Source: Methylobacillus methanolivorans (lineage in GTDB: Bacteria; Pseudomonadota; Gammaproteobacteria; Burkholderiales; Methylophilaceae). From it: a stretch of DNA of 64,000 nucleotides. Each line of letters opens with the position of its first letter. Position 1 is the stretch's first letter. The notes under the pieces are model-generated. The model made no database searches and was not told where the DNA came from. It was given only the letters and a program-made list of their open reading frames with translations. Location: NCBI RefSeq assembly GCF_020531845.1, contig NZ_JAJAVF010000002.1, forward strand, positions 655,543 to 719,542, given 5' to 3'. The position numbers and the translations under genes were made by a program. Of this stretch, positions 9,431-18,515 are shown piece after piece.

Positions 9431-9901
9431 ATGAACGAGAATTTTACACTGGCCTTGGCCGATGAGGCAGCTACGCTGGCATTTGGTGGCAAGCTTGCCG
9501 AAGTGTTGACGCCGGGAACCAATATCTACCTGCATGGCGACTTGGGCGCAGGCAAAACAACCCTGGTGCGTGGCCTGTTGCGAGCACTTGGGCATGCAGG
9601 AAAGGTCAAAAGCCCGACCTACACACTGGTTGAACCTTACACCATTTCTAGATTAAACTTATATCACTTTGATTTATACAGATTTGTTGATCCGGAAGAA
9701 TGGGACGCTGCCGGATTCAGAGATTATTTCAATCCAGAGTCCCTATGCCTGGTCGAATGGCCGGAAAAGGCGCAAGAGCTTTTGCCTGCGCCTGACATCG
9801 ATATCCGCCTCCAGCCTGAAGGTGAAGGCAGGCGGGTCATAGCAAGTGCCAATACTGATTCAGGAAAGCAATGTCTTACAAAACTCAATCTTATTGCCTA
9901 A
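9431..9901 (+). CDS. tsaE: tRNA threonylcarbamoyladenosine biosynthesis ATPase TsaE
   Basis: This 156-residue P-loop ATPase carries Walker A GDLGAGKTT, SPTYTLVE and a LVEWPEK motif, all diagnostic of TsaE, which assists TsaB/TsaD in making the t6A37 modification in tRNA. The ATG has a GAGG site five bases upstream. It overlaps amiC by 31 bases, so the two are probably translationally coupled; tsaE-amiC is a conserved pair in proteobacteria. Confidence 0.95.
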   Translation: MNENFTLALADEAATLAFGGKLAEVLTPGTNIYLHGDLGAGKTTLVRGLLRALGHAGKVKSPTYTLVEPYTISRLNLYHFDLYRFVDPEEWDAAGFRDYFNPESLCLVEWPEKAQELLPAPDIDIRLQPEGEGRRVIASANTDSGKQCLTKLNLIA

Positions 9902-11205
9902 GCTGTATGTTGCTGGCCTGGACGCTGGTTCTAGGCCTTTTGCCTGCTAATGCTGCCGACATTGTGCAGGTCGCTGCAGCACGAGTATGGCCCGCCGAAG
10001 ACTATACCCGAATCACGCTGGAAACCAGCAAGCCTCTCAATCACAATATGGTGATGCTGAAAGATCCTGAGCGCTTGGTACTGGATCTGGAAAATGTTGA
10101 GCTGGGGGCCGTACTCAAGAGCTTGGGTGAGAAGATCAACCCTAATGACCCGTACATTCGTCAGGTACGTGTTGGCAACTTTAAGCCGGGCACGGTACGC
10201 ATCGTGGTTGATCTCAAGGCTGAAATCAAGCCACAGGTATTTACTTTGCCACCTGCCGGTGAGTATCGCGATAGATTGGTACTGGATATTTATCCGGCAC
10301 AAGACCCATTGATGGCAATGCTGGAGCAACGCGACAAACCAGACAATGCCCAGGCACCTTTGCCGGCATTGCAGGTCGCCCCCGAGTCGCCAGCGATTGC
10401 GAATGTTTCCCCAGATGTGGTGCCTGAGTCTCCTGCGGCAAACAAGCCATCGGTAATTGTGGCACCTCCCAGTAATAAAAAGCCCAGTGCTCGCATGATC
10501 ACCATCGCGATTGATGCCGGGCATGGTGGCGAAGATCCTGGGGCCAAGGGAGCCAAGGGCTCTTACGAAAAAAATGTCACCCTGGCGATTGCACAGAAAT
10601 TAAAGGCTGCTATTGATGCGGAACCTAATTTGCGAGGGGTATTGACCCGCGATGGCGATTATTTCATTCCCCTGCATGGTCGCGTGGTCAAGGCCCGAAA
10701 AATGCAGGCTGACTTGTTTGTTTCCATTCATGCCGATGCAGCATTGAGCGCGCAAGCAAGGGGGTCATCGGTATTTGCCCTGTCTGAAACCGGGGCGACT
10801 AGTGCCATGGCACGGCTGCTCGCGCAGCGTGAAAATGAATCAGACCTCATCGGTGGGGTCAGCTTGGGTGTGAAAGACCCCAACCTAGCCCGTACATTGC
10901 TCGATTTATCGCAAACCGCCACGATTAACGATAGCCTTAAACTTGGTAAATTGGTGCTTGATCATATGGGCACCATTAACACCTTGCACAAGCGCCATGT
11001 TGAGCAGGCTGGCTTTGCTGTGCTGAAATCTCCCGATATTCCTTCTATCCTGGTTGAAACCGCGTTCATCACCAACCCGGAAGAGGAGCGCAGGCTCAAC
11101 GACGGCGCACATCAGGATAAACTGGTGAATTCCATTTTGTCGGGCATCAAGAAGTATCTTGCAGCAAATCCACCCTTGGCTAATACCAGAATGGTAGAGA
11201 GATAA
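9871..11205 (+). CDS. amiC: N-acetylmuramoyl-L-alanine amidase AmiC (AMIN + Amidase_3)
   Basis: A signal peptide (about residues 1-29) is followed by an AMIN domain that targets the septum (about 30-140). A Pro/Ala-rich linker leads to the zinc-dependent Amidase_3 domain (about 210-435). AIDAGHGGEDPGA and VSIHADAA supply zinc histidines and VETAFITNPEEE the catalytic glutamate. It cleaves the peptide side chain from muramic acid during daughter-cell separation. The gene overlaps tsaE, and the nuclease gene starts two bases after its stop. Confidence 0.94.
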   Translation: MSYKTQSYCLSCMLLAWTLVLGLLPANAADIVQVAAARVWPAEDYTRITLETSKPLNHNMVMLKDPERLVLDLENVELGAVLKSLGEKINPNDPYIRQVRVGNFKPGTVRIVVDLKAEIKPQVFTLPPAGEYRDRLVLDIYPAQDPLMAMLEQRDKPDNAQAPLPALQVAPESPAIANVSPDVVPESPAANKPSVIVAPPSNKKPSARMITIAIDAGHGGEDPGAKGAKGSYEKNVTLAIAQKLKAAIDAEPNLRGVLTRDGDYFIPLHGRVVKARKMQADLFVSIHADAALSAQARGSSVFALSETGATSAMARLLAQRENESDLIGGVSLGVKDPNLARTLLDLSQTATINDSLKLGKLVLDHMGTINTLHKRHVEQAGFAVLKSPDIPSILVETAFITNPEEERRLNDGAHQDKLVNSILSGIKKYLAANPPLANTRMVER

Positions 11206-11207
11206 GC

Positions 11208-12575
11208 ATGAACATCACCTTCCTGGGCGCTGCTGGCACCGTGACTGGCTCCAAGCATCTTGTGACCAGTGGCAATCGTCGGATTTTAATTGATTGCGGC
11301 TTGTTCCAAGGCTTGAAGGTATTACGCCTGAAAAACTGGGAAAGACTGCCTGTTGATCCAGCCTCGATAGATGCTGTTGTATTAACTCATGCCCACATCG
11401 ACCACACCGGCTACCTGCCGCTGTTGGTGAAACAAGGCTTCCGCGGCAAGGTCTATTGCAGCGAAGTCACCTTGGCGCTATGCCAGCTGTTGCTGCGTGA
11501 CTCGGCCCACCTACAGGAAGAAGAAGCACGCTATGCCAACAAGCGTGGTTTTTCCAAACACAAGCCCGCGTTGCCGCTTTATACCAAGGAAGATGCCGAG
11601 GCTGCACTGGAGCACCTGGTAGCTGTGCCATTGGGGCAAGAAGCCACAATTCTGGACGGCATCCATATCAAGCTACAACTTGCTGGTCATATTCTTGGTG
11701 CATGTACAGTGCTGTTGAGGGATGAACAAACATCTATCCTGTTCTCGGGTGATCTTGGCCGCATGCAAGACCCCTTGCTCTACGCGCCCACGCCGCCGGA
11801 GGCCGCCGATTACCTGGTGGTGGAATCCACCTACGGCAACCGCCTGCACGAGAAAGCCGCGCCTGAAAGGCAGCTGGCCGAGGTCATCAACCGCACAGCG
11901 AAGCGCGGCGGCATTGTATTGATACCGGTCTTTGCCGTGGGGCGCGCACAAGAGGTGCTGTATTACCTGCACAAGCTCAAGCAGGAAGGGACAATTCCCG
12001 ATCTGCCGGTTTACCTGAACAGCCCGATGGCAGTCGATGCCACGCTGATTTTCCTCAGCCATCCGGCCCAGCACAAACTCACTGCAGCGCAGTGCCGCGA
12101 GCTGGCCAAAACTGCCAAGGTGGTGAGCTCCATCGAGGAGTCCATGTCCTTGAACGAATTGCGCCAACCTGCCATCATCCTGGCTGCCAGCGGCATGGTG
12201 TCCGGTGGTCGCGTGGTGCATCACCTCAAGGCACTGGGCCCAGATCCGCGCAACACCGTGTTGTTTGCTGGCTTCCAGGCGGCCGGCACACGAGGTGCAG
12301 CATTATTGGACGGCGCGGAAAGCGTGAAAATTCATGGTGAATATGTTCCTATGCGCGCAGAGATTGCTTCCATCGATAATTTATCTGCGCATGCGGACTA
12401 TCAGGAAATCATGCACTGGCTAGAGCAATGCCCCCAAGCACCTAAGCAAACATTCATCGTGCATGGTGAACCTGTAGCAGCGGATGCACTCAGACACAGG
12501 ATAGAGGAAGAAAAGAAATGGAAGGTAACAGTTCCCGAGTATCTACAAACGGTGGAACTGCGTGGCCATTCCTAG
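11208..12575 (+). CDS. MBL-fold beta-CASP RNA nuclease
   Basis: This 455-residue metallo-beta-lactamase/beta-CASP protein has the zinc motif HAHIDHTGYLP, followed by AGHILGA, SGDLGR and the beta-CASP/RMMBL signatures GMVSGGRVVHHL and SAHADYQE. It resembles bacterial homologues of CPSF73-type RNA-processing exonucleases (YsiC/KHN-like proteins). Its exact substrate is unknown. It is co-directional with amiC and appears to belong to the same operon. Confidence 0.88.
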   Translation: MNITFLGAAGTVTGSKHLVTSGNRRILIDCGLFQGLKVLRLKNWERLPVDPASIDAVVLTHAHIDHTGYLPLLVKQGFRGKVYCSEVTLALCQLLLRDSAHLQEEEARYANKRGFSKHKPALPLYTKEDAEAALEHLVAVPLGQEATILDGIHIKLQLAGHILGACTVLLRDEQTSILFSGDLGRMQDPLLYAPTPPEAADYLVVESTYGNRLHEKAAPERQLAEVINRTAKRGGIVLIPVFAVGRAQEVLYYLHKLKQEGTIPDLPVYLNSPMAVDATLIFLSHPAQHKLTAAQCRELAKTAKVVSSIEESMSLNELRQPAIILAASGMVSGGRVVHHLKALGPDPRNTVLFAGFQAAGTRGAALLDGAESVKIHGEYVPMRAEIASIDNLSAHADYQEIMHWLEQCPQAPKQTFIVHGEPVAADALRHRIEEEKKWKVTVPEYLQTVELRGHS

Positions 12576-12646
12576 CCAGCCAACCTATGCTGGCATAAAA
12601 GGTGCGTACCAAAAGTACGTGAATGCGGTAATCAAGGAACGATGCA

Positions 12647-13012
12647 ATGAGTAAATATGCGCTGTACATCAAGTTGGAAGCCAGGCCTGAAAAGCGCCAG
12701 GAGCTTGAAATTTTTCTAAAACAAACCCTGCCGACAGTGAAAGAGGAAGACGAGACCAAGACGTGGTACGCCTTCAAGGCAGCAGAAAATATCTATGTCA
12801 TTTTCGATACATTTGGCAGCAAGCTTGGCCGTGATGCACATTTGCAGGGCAAGGCTGTCGAGGCATTGCACCAAGTAGCGGATGACTTGCTGGTGCGTCC
12901 ACCCGAGTTTGTGCCTGTAGATCTACTGGCACAAAAAGTGGGCCTGGAGAGTGAAGTACTCTCAGATGTTGATGTGAAGAAATACGACCTACGCTTCATT
13001 GACGGACTGTAG
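12647..13012 (+). CDS. antibiotic biosynthesis monooxygenase-like (ABM) protein
   Basis: This 121-residue protein is of the ferredoxin-like ABM fold, with LYIKLEARPEKRQELE at the start and TKTWYAFKAAENIYVIFDTF in the middle, as in YgiN-like quinol monooxygenases. It has a C-terminal extension of about 25 residues beyond the usual ABM length. Substrate is unknown. It sits alone between the nuclease gene and mutL. Confidence 0.75.
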   Translation: MSKYALYIKLEARPEKRQELEIFLKQTLPTVKEEDETKTWYAFKAAENIYVIFDTFGSKLGRDAHLQGKAVEALHQVADDLLVRPPEFVPVDLLAQKVGLESEVLSDVDVKKYDLRFIDGL

Positions 13013-13090
13013 ACCGACGCTAGATTCGCCTATATGGCATGCTGAAGGTAGAATAGGCGGCTTGATCGTCAGTGACCCTGCCTTCCCAGT

Positions 13091-14932
13091 ATGCCATCCA
13101 TCAAGCTATTACCAGACCAACTTATCAGCCAGATTGCCGCGGGTGAGGTAGTCGAGCGACCTGCATCTGCACTGAAAGAAATCCTGGAAAACAGCCTTGA
13201 TGCAGGGAGTACCGACATTGCCGTGGCCTTGCAATCTGGCGGCATCAAGCAAATCAAGGTTAGTGATAACGGCAGTGGCATCGTGCGCGACGAGCTCAAT
13301 CTTGCATTGACGCGCCATGCCACCAGCAAGATCGCCAGCCTGGAAGATCTGGAATGCGTTGCTAGTCTTGGTTTTCGTGGTGAAGCCCTGGCGAGTATCG
13401 CGGCTATCTCCCGCACCCAGATTACTAGCTATCATGCCGATGAAAAGCATGCTTGGCGGGTTGCCTCCGAAGGCTCTTTTTTAACCGATATCGAGCCTGC
13501 TGCCCTGGATGTTGGCACTATCGTCGATATTCAAGATCTCTATTTCAATACGCCCGCGCGGCGTAAATTCCTCAAGACTGAAAATACCGAATTTGGTCAT
13601 TGCGAAGAAGCTTTTCGCCGGGTAGCACTATCCCGCCCCGATGTGAGCCTGTTATTACAGCACAATGGCCGGGCAATCATGCGCCTTGCTACAGGCAGTG
13701 CAGAAAAGCGGTTTGAGGATATTCTCGGCAAGGATTTTGCTGCTGAGGCGTTTTACCTGGATGAATCGGCAGCCGGTCTCAGGGTGTGGGGGATGGCGGC
13801 AAAACCCACATTTTCGCGTCATGCACGTGATACGCAATATGTATACGTTAATGGGCGCTTTGTACGTGATAAATTGATCAGTCACGCCATCCGCCAGGCA
13901 TATCAGGATGTCTTGCATCATGATCGCCACCCTGCATTTGTATTGTTCCTGGAGCTTGATCCGGCCCTGGTTGATGTCAATGTGCATCCCAGCAAGACCG
14001 AGGTGAGATTCCGCGATGGACAGGCTGTGCATCGCTTCATCTTCCATGCACTTCATAAATCATTGGCAGCGCCTGTTGGCTTGCCAAGCTCATTAACGCC
14101 AGATGTTGCGGCGACGCTTCAGCAGGCAGCGCCAGTGCCTGAAATCAATTATCCGCGCTTCCAGAATAATATTGACCTGCGGGCCAATGAGGCCTCGAGC
14201 CAGTTCTATCAAACGCTATTTGGTAGTCTGCAACCTCAAAATACCAATAATGGAGAGCAAGCCAGCCGGGATACTGGAATACCAGATAATGCTGCTCAAG
14301 TCCTGCAGGCAGCACAGGGCGTAGCCCAAGGAGAGGATTTCCCTTTGGGCTTTGCCGTGGCGCAGATTCATGGTGTTTATATCCTGTCGCAAAATAAGCT
14401 TGGGCTGATTGTTGTTGATATGCATGCCGCTCATGAGCGCATCATGTACGAAAAACTTAAAAATGCACTGGATGCCAGCAGGGTGGCGATGCAGCCATTA
14501 TTGCTGCCCGTGAGCTTCCATGCTGACCGACTGGAAGTGGCAACCGTACAGGAACAGCAAGCCCTGCCAGATAATGGCTTGACCCAGCTTGGTTTTGATA
14601 TTGCTGTGCTATCCCCAACCACGCTTGCCGTGCGCTCCATTCCCGTGATGCTCAAGGATGCCGATGCTGTCGCGCTGGCGAGAGACGTATTAGCAGACTT
14701 ACGCCAATATGGCGCCAGCAGGGCCTTTACCGAGCGGCGCAATGAACTGCTGGGCACCATGGCTTGCCATGCCGCTGTGCGGGCCAACCGTATTCTCACC
14801 ATCCCGGAGATGAATGCCTTGCTACGCGACATGGAGGCGACCGAGCGTTCTGGGCAGTGCAATCATGGCCGCCCAACTTGGTTCCAAATGACCATGGGCG
14901 AGCTGGATAAAATGTTCATGCGCGGCAAATAA
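13091..14932 (+). CDS. mutL: DNA mismatch repair protein MutL
   Basis: This 613-residue GHKL ATPase shows the N-terminal motifs ENSLDAGST, SDNGSG and GFRGEALASI. It links MutS mismatch recognition to downstream repair. The C-terminal dimerisation domain holds DMHAAHERIMYE, which fits the endonuclease metal motif DQHA(x)2E(x)4E with Met for Gln, and QCNHGRPT near the end. This suggests a nicking MutL of organisms lacking MutH (inference). It is followed 17 bases later by miaA, a conserved order. Confidence 0.96.
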   Translation: MPSIKLLPDQLISQIAAGEVVERPASALKEILENSLDAGSTDIAVALQSGGIKQIKVSDNGSGIVRDELNLALTRHATSKIASLEDLECVASLGFRGEALASIAAISRTQITSYHADEKHAWRVASEGSFLTDIEPAALDVGTIVDIQDLYFNTPARRKFLKTENTEFGHCEEAFRRVALSRPDVSLLLQHNGRAIMRLATGSAEKRFEDILGKDFAAEAFYLDESAAGLRVWGMAAKPTFSRHARDTQYVYVNGRFVRDKLISHAIRQAYQDVLHHDRHPAFVLFLELDPALVDVNVHPSKTEVRFRDGQAVHRFIFHALHKSLAAPVGLPSSLTPDVAATLQQAAPVPEINYPRFQNNIDLRANEASSQFYQTLFGSLQPQNTNNGEQASRDTGIPDNAAQVLQAAQGVAQGEDFPLGFAVAQIHGVYILSQNKLGLIVVDMHAAHERIMYEKLKNALDASRVAMQPLLLPVSFHADRLEVATVQEQQALPDNGLTQLGFDIAVLSPTTLAVRSIPVMLKDADAVALARDVLADLRQYGASRAFTERRNELLGTMACHAAVRANRILTIPEMNALLRDMEATERSGQCNHGRPTWFQMTMGELDKMFMRGK

Positions 14933-14948
14933 GGGAGTTGGTTAACTG

Positions 14949-15899
14949 ATGCCTGTTGCACATCCTCCCGCTATTTTCCTCATGGGGCCAACCGCTAGTG
15001 GCAAAACGGGACTGGCTGTTGAGTTGGTACAGACCTTGCCGTTGGAAATCATCAGTGTCGATTCGGCGCTGGTCTACCAGGACATGGACATTGGTACAGC
15101 CAAGCCAGAGGCCGGGATATTGCAGCAAGCACCTCATCACCTGATTGATGTGATCGACCCAACCCAAGTCTATTCCGCAGCCCAGTTCCGTACTGATGCC
15201 TTGCGCTTGATGGCGGAGATTACTGCGCGTGGCAAAGTACCATTGCTGGTCGGCGGCACCATGTTGTATTTCCGTGCGCTGGAGCAGGGCTTGAGCGGTT
15301 TGCCGGAGGCAGACGCTAGCGTACGTGCCGCACTAGACCTAGAGGCAGCCGAGATAGGCTGGCCCGGCATGCATGCAAAGCTTGCCACCATAGACCCTGA
15401 CACGGCCGCACGTTTGCAGCCGACTGATTCACAACGGATACAGCGTGCGCTTGAAGTGTATCAACTGACAGGGCAGACCATGACGGCGCTGCACCAACAG
15501 CAGGCCGCTGAAACCCTGCCTTATCGGTTACTTAAAATCGCTTTGCAGCCATCTGACCGTGCGGTGCTGCATGCACGTATCGCAGAGCGCTTTAGCATCA
15601 TGATGCAAGGAGGTTTGCTAGAGGAGGTGCAAGCTTTACTGCAGAAATACCCTGGCCTGCATCCAGATATGACCTCCATGCGCTGCGTTGGGTATAGGCA
15701 AACACTGGCATACATTGCGGGAGATATTGATGAGGCCGACTGGCAAGCGCAGGGCGTTGCAGCCACTCGCCAGCTCGCCAAGCGCCAGCTCACATGGCTG
15801 CGGGGAATGGATGATACCCTGGCACTGGACTGCCTGAGCGAGAGCCTCTATGCCCAAGCGTATCAAGTGATCAAAGATTTCCTGGATGCTTCTAACTAG
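14949..15899 (+). CDS. miaA: tRNA dimethylallyltransferase MiaA
   Basis: This 316-residue enzyme has the P-loop [11 protein letters not shown], the substrate motif [16 protein letters not shown] and the C-terminal [12 protein letters not shown]. It transfers a dimethylallyl group to A37 of tRNAs that read codons beginning with U. Length and motifs are typical. It shares an operon with mutL; its last bases overlap the stop of the convergent dapC gene. Confidence 0.97.
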   Translation: MPVAHPPAIFLMGPTASGKTGLAVELVQTLPLEIISVDSALVYQDMDIGTAKPEAGILQQAPHHLIDVIDPTQVYSAAQFRTDALRLMAEITARGKVPLLVGGTMLYFRALEQGLSGLPEADASVRAALDLEAAEIGWPGMHAKLATIDPDTAARLQPTDSQRIQRALEVYQLTGQTMTALHQQQAAETLPYRLLKIALQPSDRAVLHARIAERFSIMMQGGLLEEVQALLQKYPGLHPDMTSMRCVGYRQTLAYIAGDIDEADWQAQGVAATRQLAKRQLTWLRGMDDTLALDCLSESLYAQAYQVIKDFLDASN

Positions 15900-17089
15900 C
15901 CTTGACTCTTGGCTAGTTGACGGATGCGCTCTGCAGCTTCAACACATTCTGCCAGTGATGCCACCAATGCGATGCGTATAAAGCCTTGCCCCGGGTTAAC
16001 GCCGTGAGCCTCGCGCGCGAGGAAGCTACCCGGCAGCACAGTGACGTTGTAGTCGCGATATAGCTTCAAGGCAAACTCAGTATCAGATTGCCCGGTATAG
16101 GCCCAGAGATAAAACGCTGCATCTGGTAATTCGACTTCCAGCACGTCTTGCAGCATAGGCGTGACTACTGCGAATTTTTCTGCGTAAAGGCGACGATTTT
16201 CCACCACATGCACTTCGTCTTGCCAAGCCGCAGCGCTGGCGGCCTGCACGGCAGGGTTCATCGCACAACCATGGTAAGTACGGTACAGCAGGAATTTCTC
16301 AAGTATCTTGGCGTCACCAGCAACAAAGCCTGAACGCATGCCAGGTACATTAGAGCGCTTGGAAAGCGAGCTGAAGACAACCAGGCGACTGTAATCTCGA
16401 CCAAGCTGATGTGCAGCCTGCAAGGCACCCAGTGGGGGGGTAGCCTCGTCAAAATAAATTTCCGAATAGCACTCATCAGCAGCGATCACGAAGCCATAAC
16501 GATCAGACAGCGTGAAAATCTCTTTCCACTGTTCAAGGCTTAATACCTTGCCCGATGGGTTGCCCGGGGAGCAGACATAAACCAACTGTGTGCGTTGCAA
16601 TACACTCTCGGGCACAGACTCAAATGCCATGCCGAAATCATTGCCGGGCAGGGTGTTAAGGAAATACGGTTCAGCACCTGCCAGCAAGGCAGCCCCTTCA
16701 TATATTTGGTAAAAAGGATTGGGGCTGATCACCACCGGTTGCGGCAAGCTGCTGTCAATCACGGTTTGCGCAAACGCAAACAGGGCTTCACGACTACCAT
16801 TGACAGGAATGATCTCGGTTTCCGCATTCAGTGCCGGGATCTGGTAGCGCTTGGCAATCCACGTAGCGATGGTTTCGCGCAGCTTGGCAACGCCCAGGGT
16901 TGTTGGGTAAGTCGCCAATCCGGCCAGGTTGTCCGCAAGTGCTGATGAAATCAGCGTTGGGGTGGCATGTTTGGGCTCGCCAATTGACAAGTTGATCGGT
17001 GAATAATCCGGATTAGGGGTAGTGCCGGCAAATAAATCACGCAAGCGCTGGAAAGGGTAGGGCTGGAGTTTGTAGAGATCTGGATTCAT
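15896..17089 (-). CDS. dapC: succinyldiaminopimelate transaminase DapC
   Basis: This fold-type I PLP aminotransferase has the Schiff-base lysine in [20 protein letters not shown], with SPGNPSGK and the C-terminal FIRIALVA arginine motif. It matches the DapC group, which forms N-succinyl-LL-2,6-diaminopimelate for lysine and cell-wall synthesis. I chose [13 protein letters not shown] as the start (397 residues); an ATG three codons upstream is equally possible. The gene overlaps the 3' end of miaA on the other strand by four bases. Confidence 0.9.
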   Translation of the reverse strand: MNPDLYKLQPYPFQRLRDLFAGTTPNPDYSPINLSIGEPKHATPTLISSALADNLAGLATYPTTLGVAKLRETIATWIAKRYQIPALNAETEIIPVNGSREALFAFAQTVIDSSLPQPVVISPNPFYQIYEGAALLAGAEPYFLNTLPGNDFGMAFESVPESVLQRTQLVYVCSPGNPSGKVLSLEQWKEIFTLSDRYGFVIAADECYSEIYFDEATPPLGALQAAHQLGRDYSRLVVFSSLSKRSNVPGMRSGFVAGDAKILEKFLLYRTYHGCAMNPAVQAASAAAWQDEVHVVENRRLYAEKFAVVTPMLQDVLEVELPDAAFYLWAYTGQSDTEFALKLYRDYNVTVLPGSFLAREAHGVNPGQGFIRIALVASLAECVEAAERIRQLAKSQG

Positions 17090-17140
17090 GGTACACATTA
17101 TAAACGCTGTCGCTGCGTGACAGTAATAAGCAGAAGGCAG

Positions 17141-18235
17141 TTAAGAGCTAAAGCCTCCGGTGGCGCCTTGGTGACCAAAGCGGATTTTCAATGACAAATC
17201 GTTGCGGGAGTCAGCGCTTGCCAAGGCATTGTCCTCAGTGATATTACCTTGGCTGAATAGCTCGAACAGCGATTGGTCGAAGGTTTGCATACCGATATCC
17301 TGGTTATTGGCCATCACCTCCTTGATTTCTTCGAGCTTGGATTTGAGGATAAGCTCGGAAATATAAGGCGTATTGATCAGGACTTCAGTGGCAACGACGC
17401 GCTTGGTCTTGATGCCGGGCACTAGGCGCTGCGAAATGATGGCTGCGAGGTTGAGCGAAAGTGAAAGCTGGATACTTTGCTTACCATCCGGCGGGAAGAA
17501 GGAGAGGATACGCTCCAGTGCCTGGTTGGCATTATTGGCATGCAATGTTGCCAGGCAAAGGTGCCCTGTCTCGGAATAGGCAATCGCGTGCTTCATGGTC
17601 TCCATGTCGCGGATTTCGCCAATAAGGATGACATCAGGTGCCTGGCGCATGGCGTTCTTGAGGCCATTCTCGAAGCTCAAGGTATCAATACCTATTTCAC
17701 GTTGGTCGACAACAGATTTCTTGTGGTCGTGAATAAACTCAATCGGGTCTTCCAGGGTGAGGATATGCCCATCACGGGTGGTATTACGGTGGTCTATCAT
17801 GGAGGCGAGGGTAGTTGATTTCCCCGAGCCTGTAGCCCCCACGACTAGCACCAATCCACGCTGGCGCATGATGAGTTCGTTCAGCACAGCAGGTAAGCCC
17901 AGGCTTTGCAGGCTGGGGATGATGTGCTTGATATAGCGCACCACCATGGCAACTTCACCACGCTGGCGGAAGACATTGATGCGAAAACGCCCAATACCAT
18001 GCAGGCTAAGGGCGAAGTTCATTTCCAATGTTTGTTCAAATTCGTTTTGCTGGGCTGGCGACATCAGGGCATAGGCAATCTCACGCACCATGCCTGGGGA
18101 CATCACCTGGGTGTTAATGGGGACCGTTTGACCTTCGATATCGATATGAATGGCAGTGCCGGTACTGAAGAACAGGTCGGAACCATTTTTCTCGACCATG
18201 AATTTGAGTATGGGGGTGATATCGATAGCCGCCAT
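17141..18235 (-). CDS. pilU: type IV pilus retraction-associated ATPase PilU
   Basis: This 364-residue secretion-type hexameric ATPase has Walker A GATGSGKST, Asp box EDPIE, Walker B DVILIGEIRD and a His box HLCLATLHANNANQ. The C-terminal GMQTFDQSLFELFSQGNI followed by an ALASADSRNDL stretch is the PilU rather than the PilT pattern. PilU works with PilT in pilus retraction. No pilT lies next to it here, although the two are usually adjacent. Confidence 0.9.
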   Translation of the reverse strand: MAAIDITPILKFMVEKNGSDLFFSTGTAIHIDIEGQTVPINTQVMSPGMVREIAYALMSPAQQNEFEQTLEMNFALSLHGIGRFRINVFRQRGEVAMVVRYIKHIIPSLQSLGLPAVLNELIMRQRGLVLVVGATGSGKSTTLASMIDHRNTTRDGHILTLEDPIEFIHDHKKSVVDQREIGIDTLSFENGLKNAMRQAPDVILIGEIRDMETMKHAIAYSETGHLCLATLHANNANQALERILSFFPPDGKQSIQLSLSLNLAAIISQRLVPGIKTKRVVATEVLINTPYISELILKSKLEEIKEVMANNQDIGMQTFDQSLFELFSQGNITEDNALASADSRNDLSLKIRFGHQGATGGFSS

Positions 18236-18515
18236 TGTTGCTTTCCTGATTTTTATTGGAGGCTACTTTATCACAAGGAGCCAGCGCCATGCTGGTGCAC
18301 GCATCGCACTCAACATCAGCATGCGCACCAAAGCAAGGCACAACTTTCTTAGGGGCTTGGCTAGGTGCTCTTGCATTTAGGCTGAGAGCCTAGTGTTAGC
18401 GATATTTTCCCTTCAATAACAGAGCAGAAACTCAAAAAAGGGGCTTTAAGCCCAATATCGTTATTTGGCTGGCATAAGGATTGCATTGTCTTGCTCAAGA
18501 TTTCCCATTTTTCGT
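18236..18515. promoter_or_regulatory. divergent intergenic region between pilU and the EAL-GGDEF gene
   Basis: About 280 bases hold no convincing gene. Both flanking genes read outward, so their promoters must lie here. Open frames in this stretch use no recognisable ribosome site and I regard them as noise. Confidence 0.4.
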
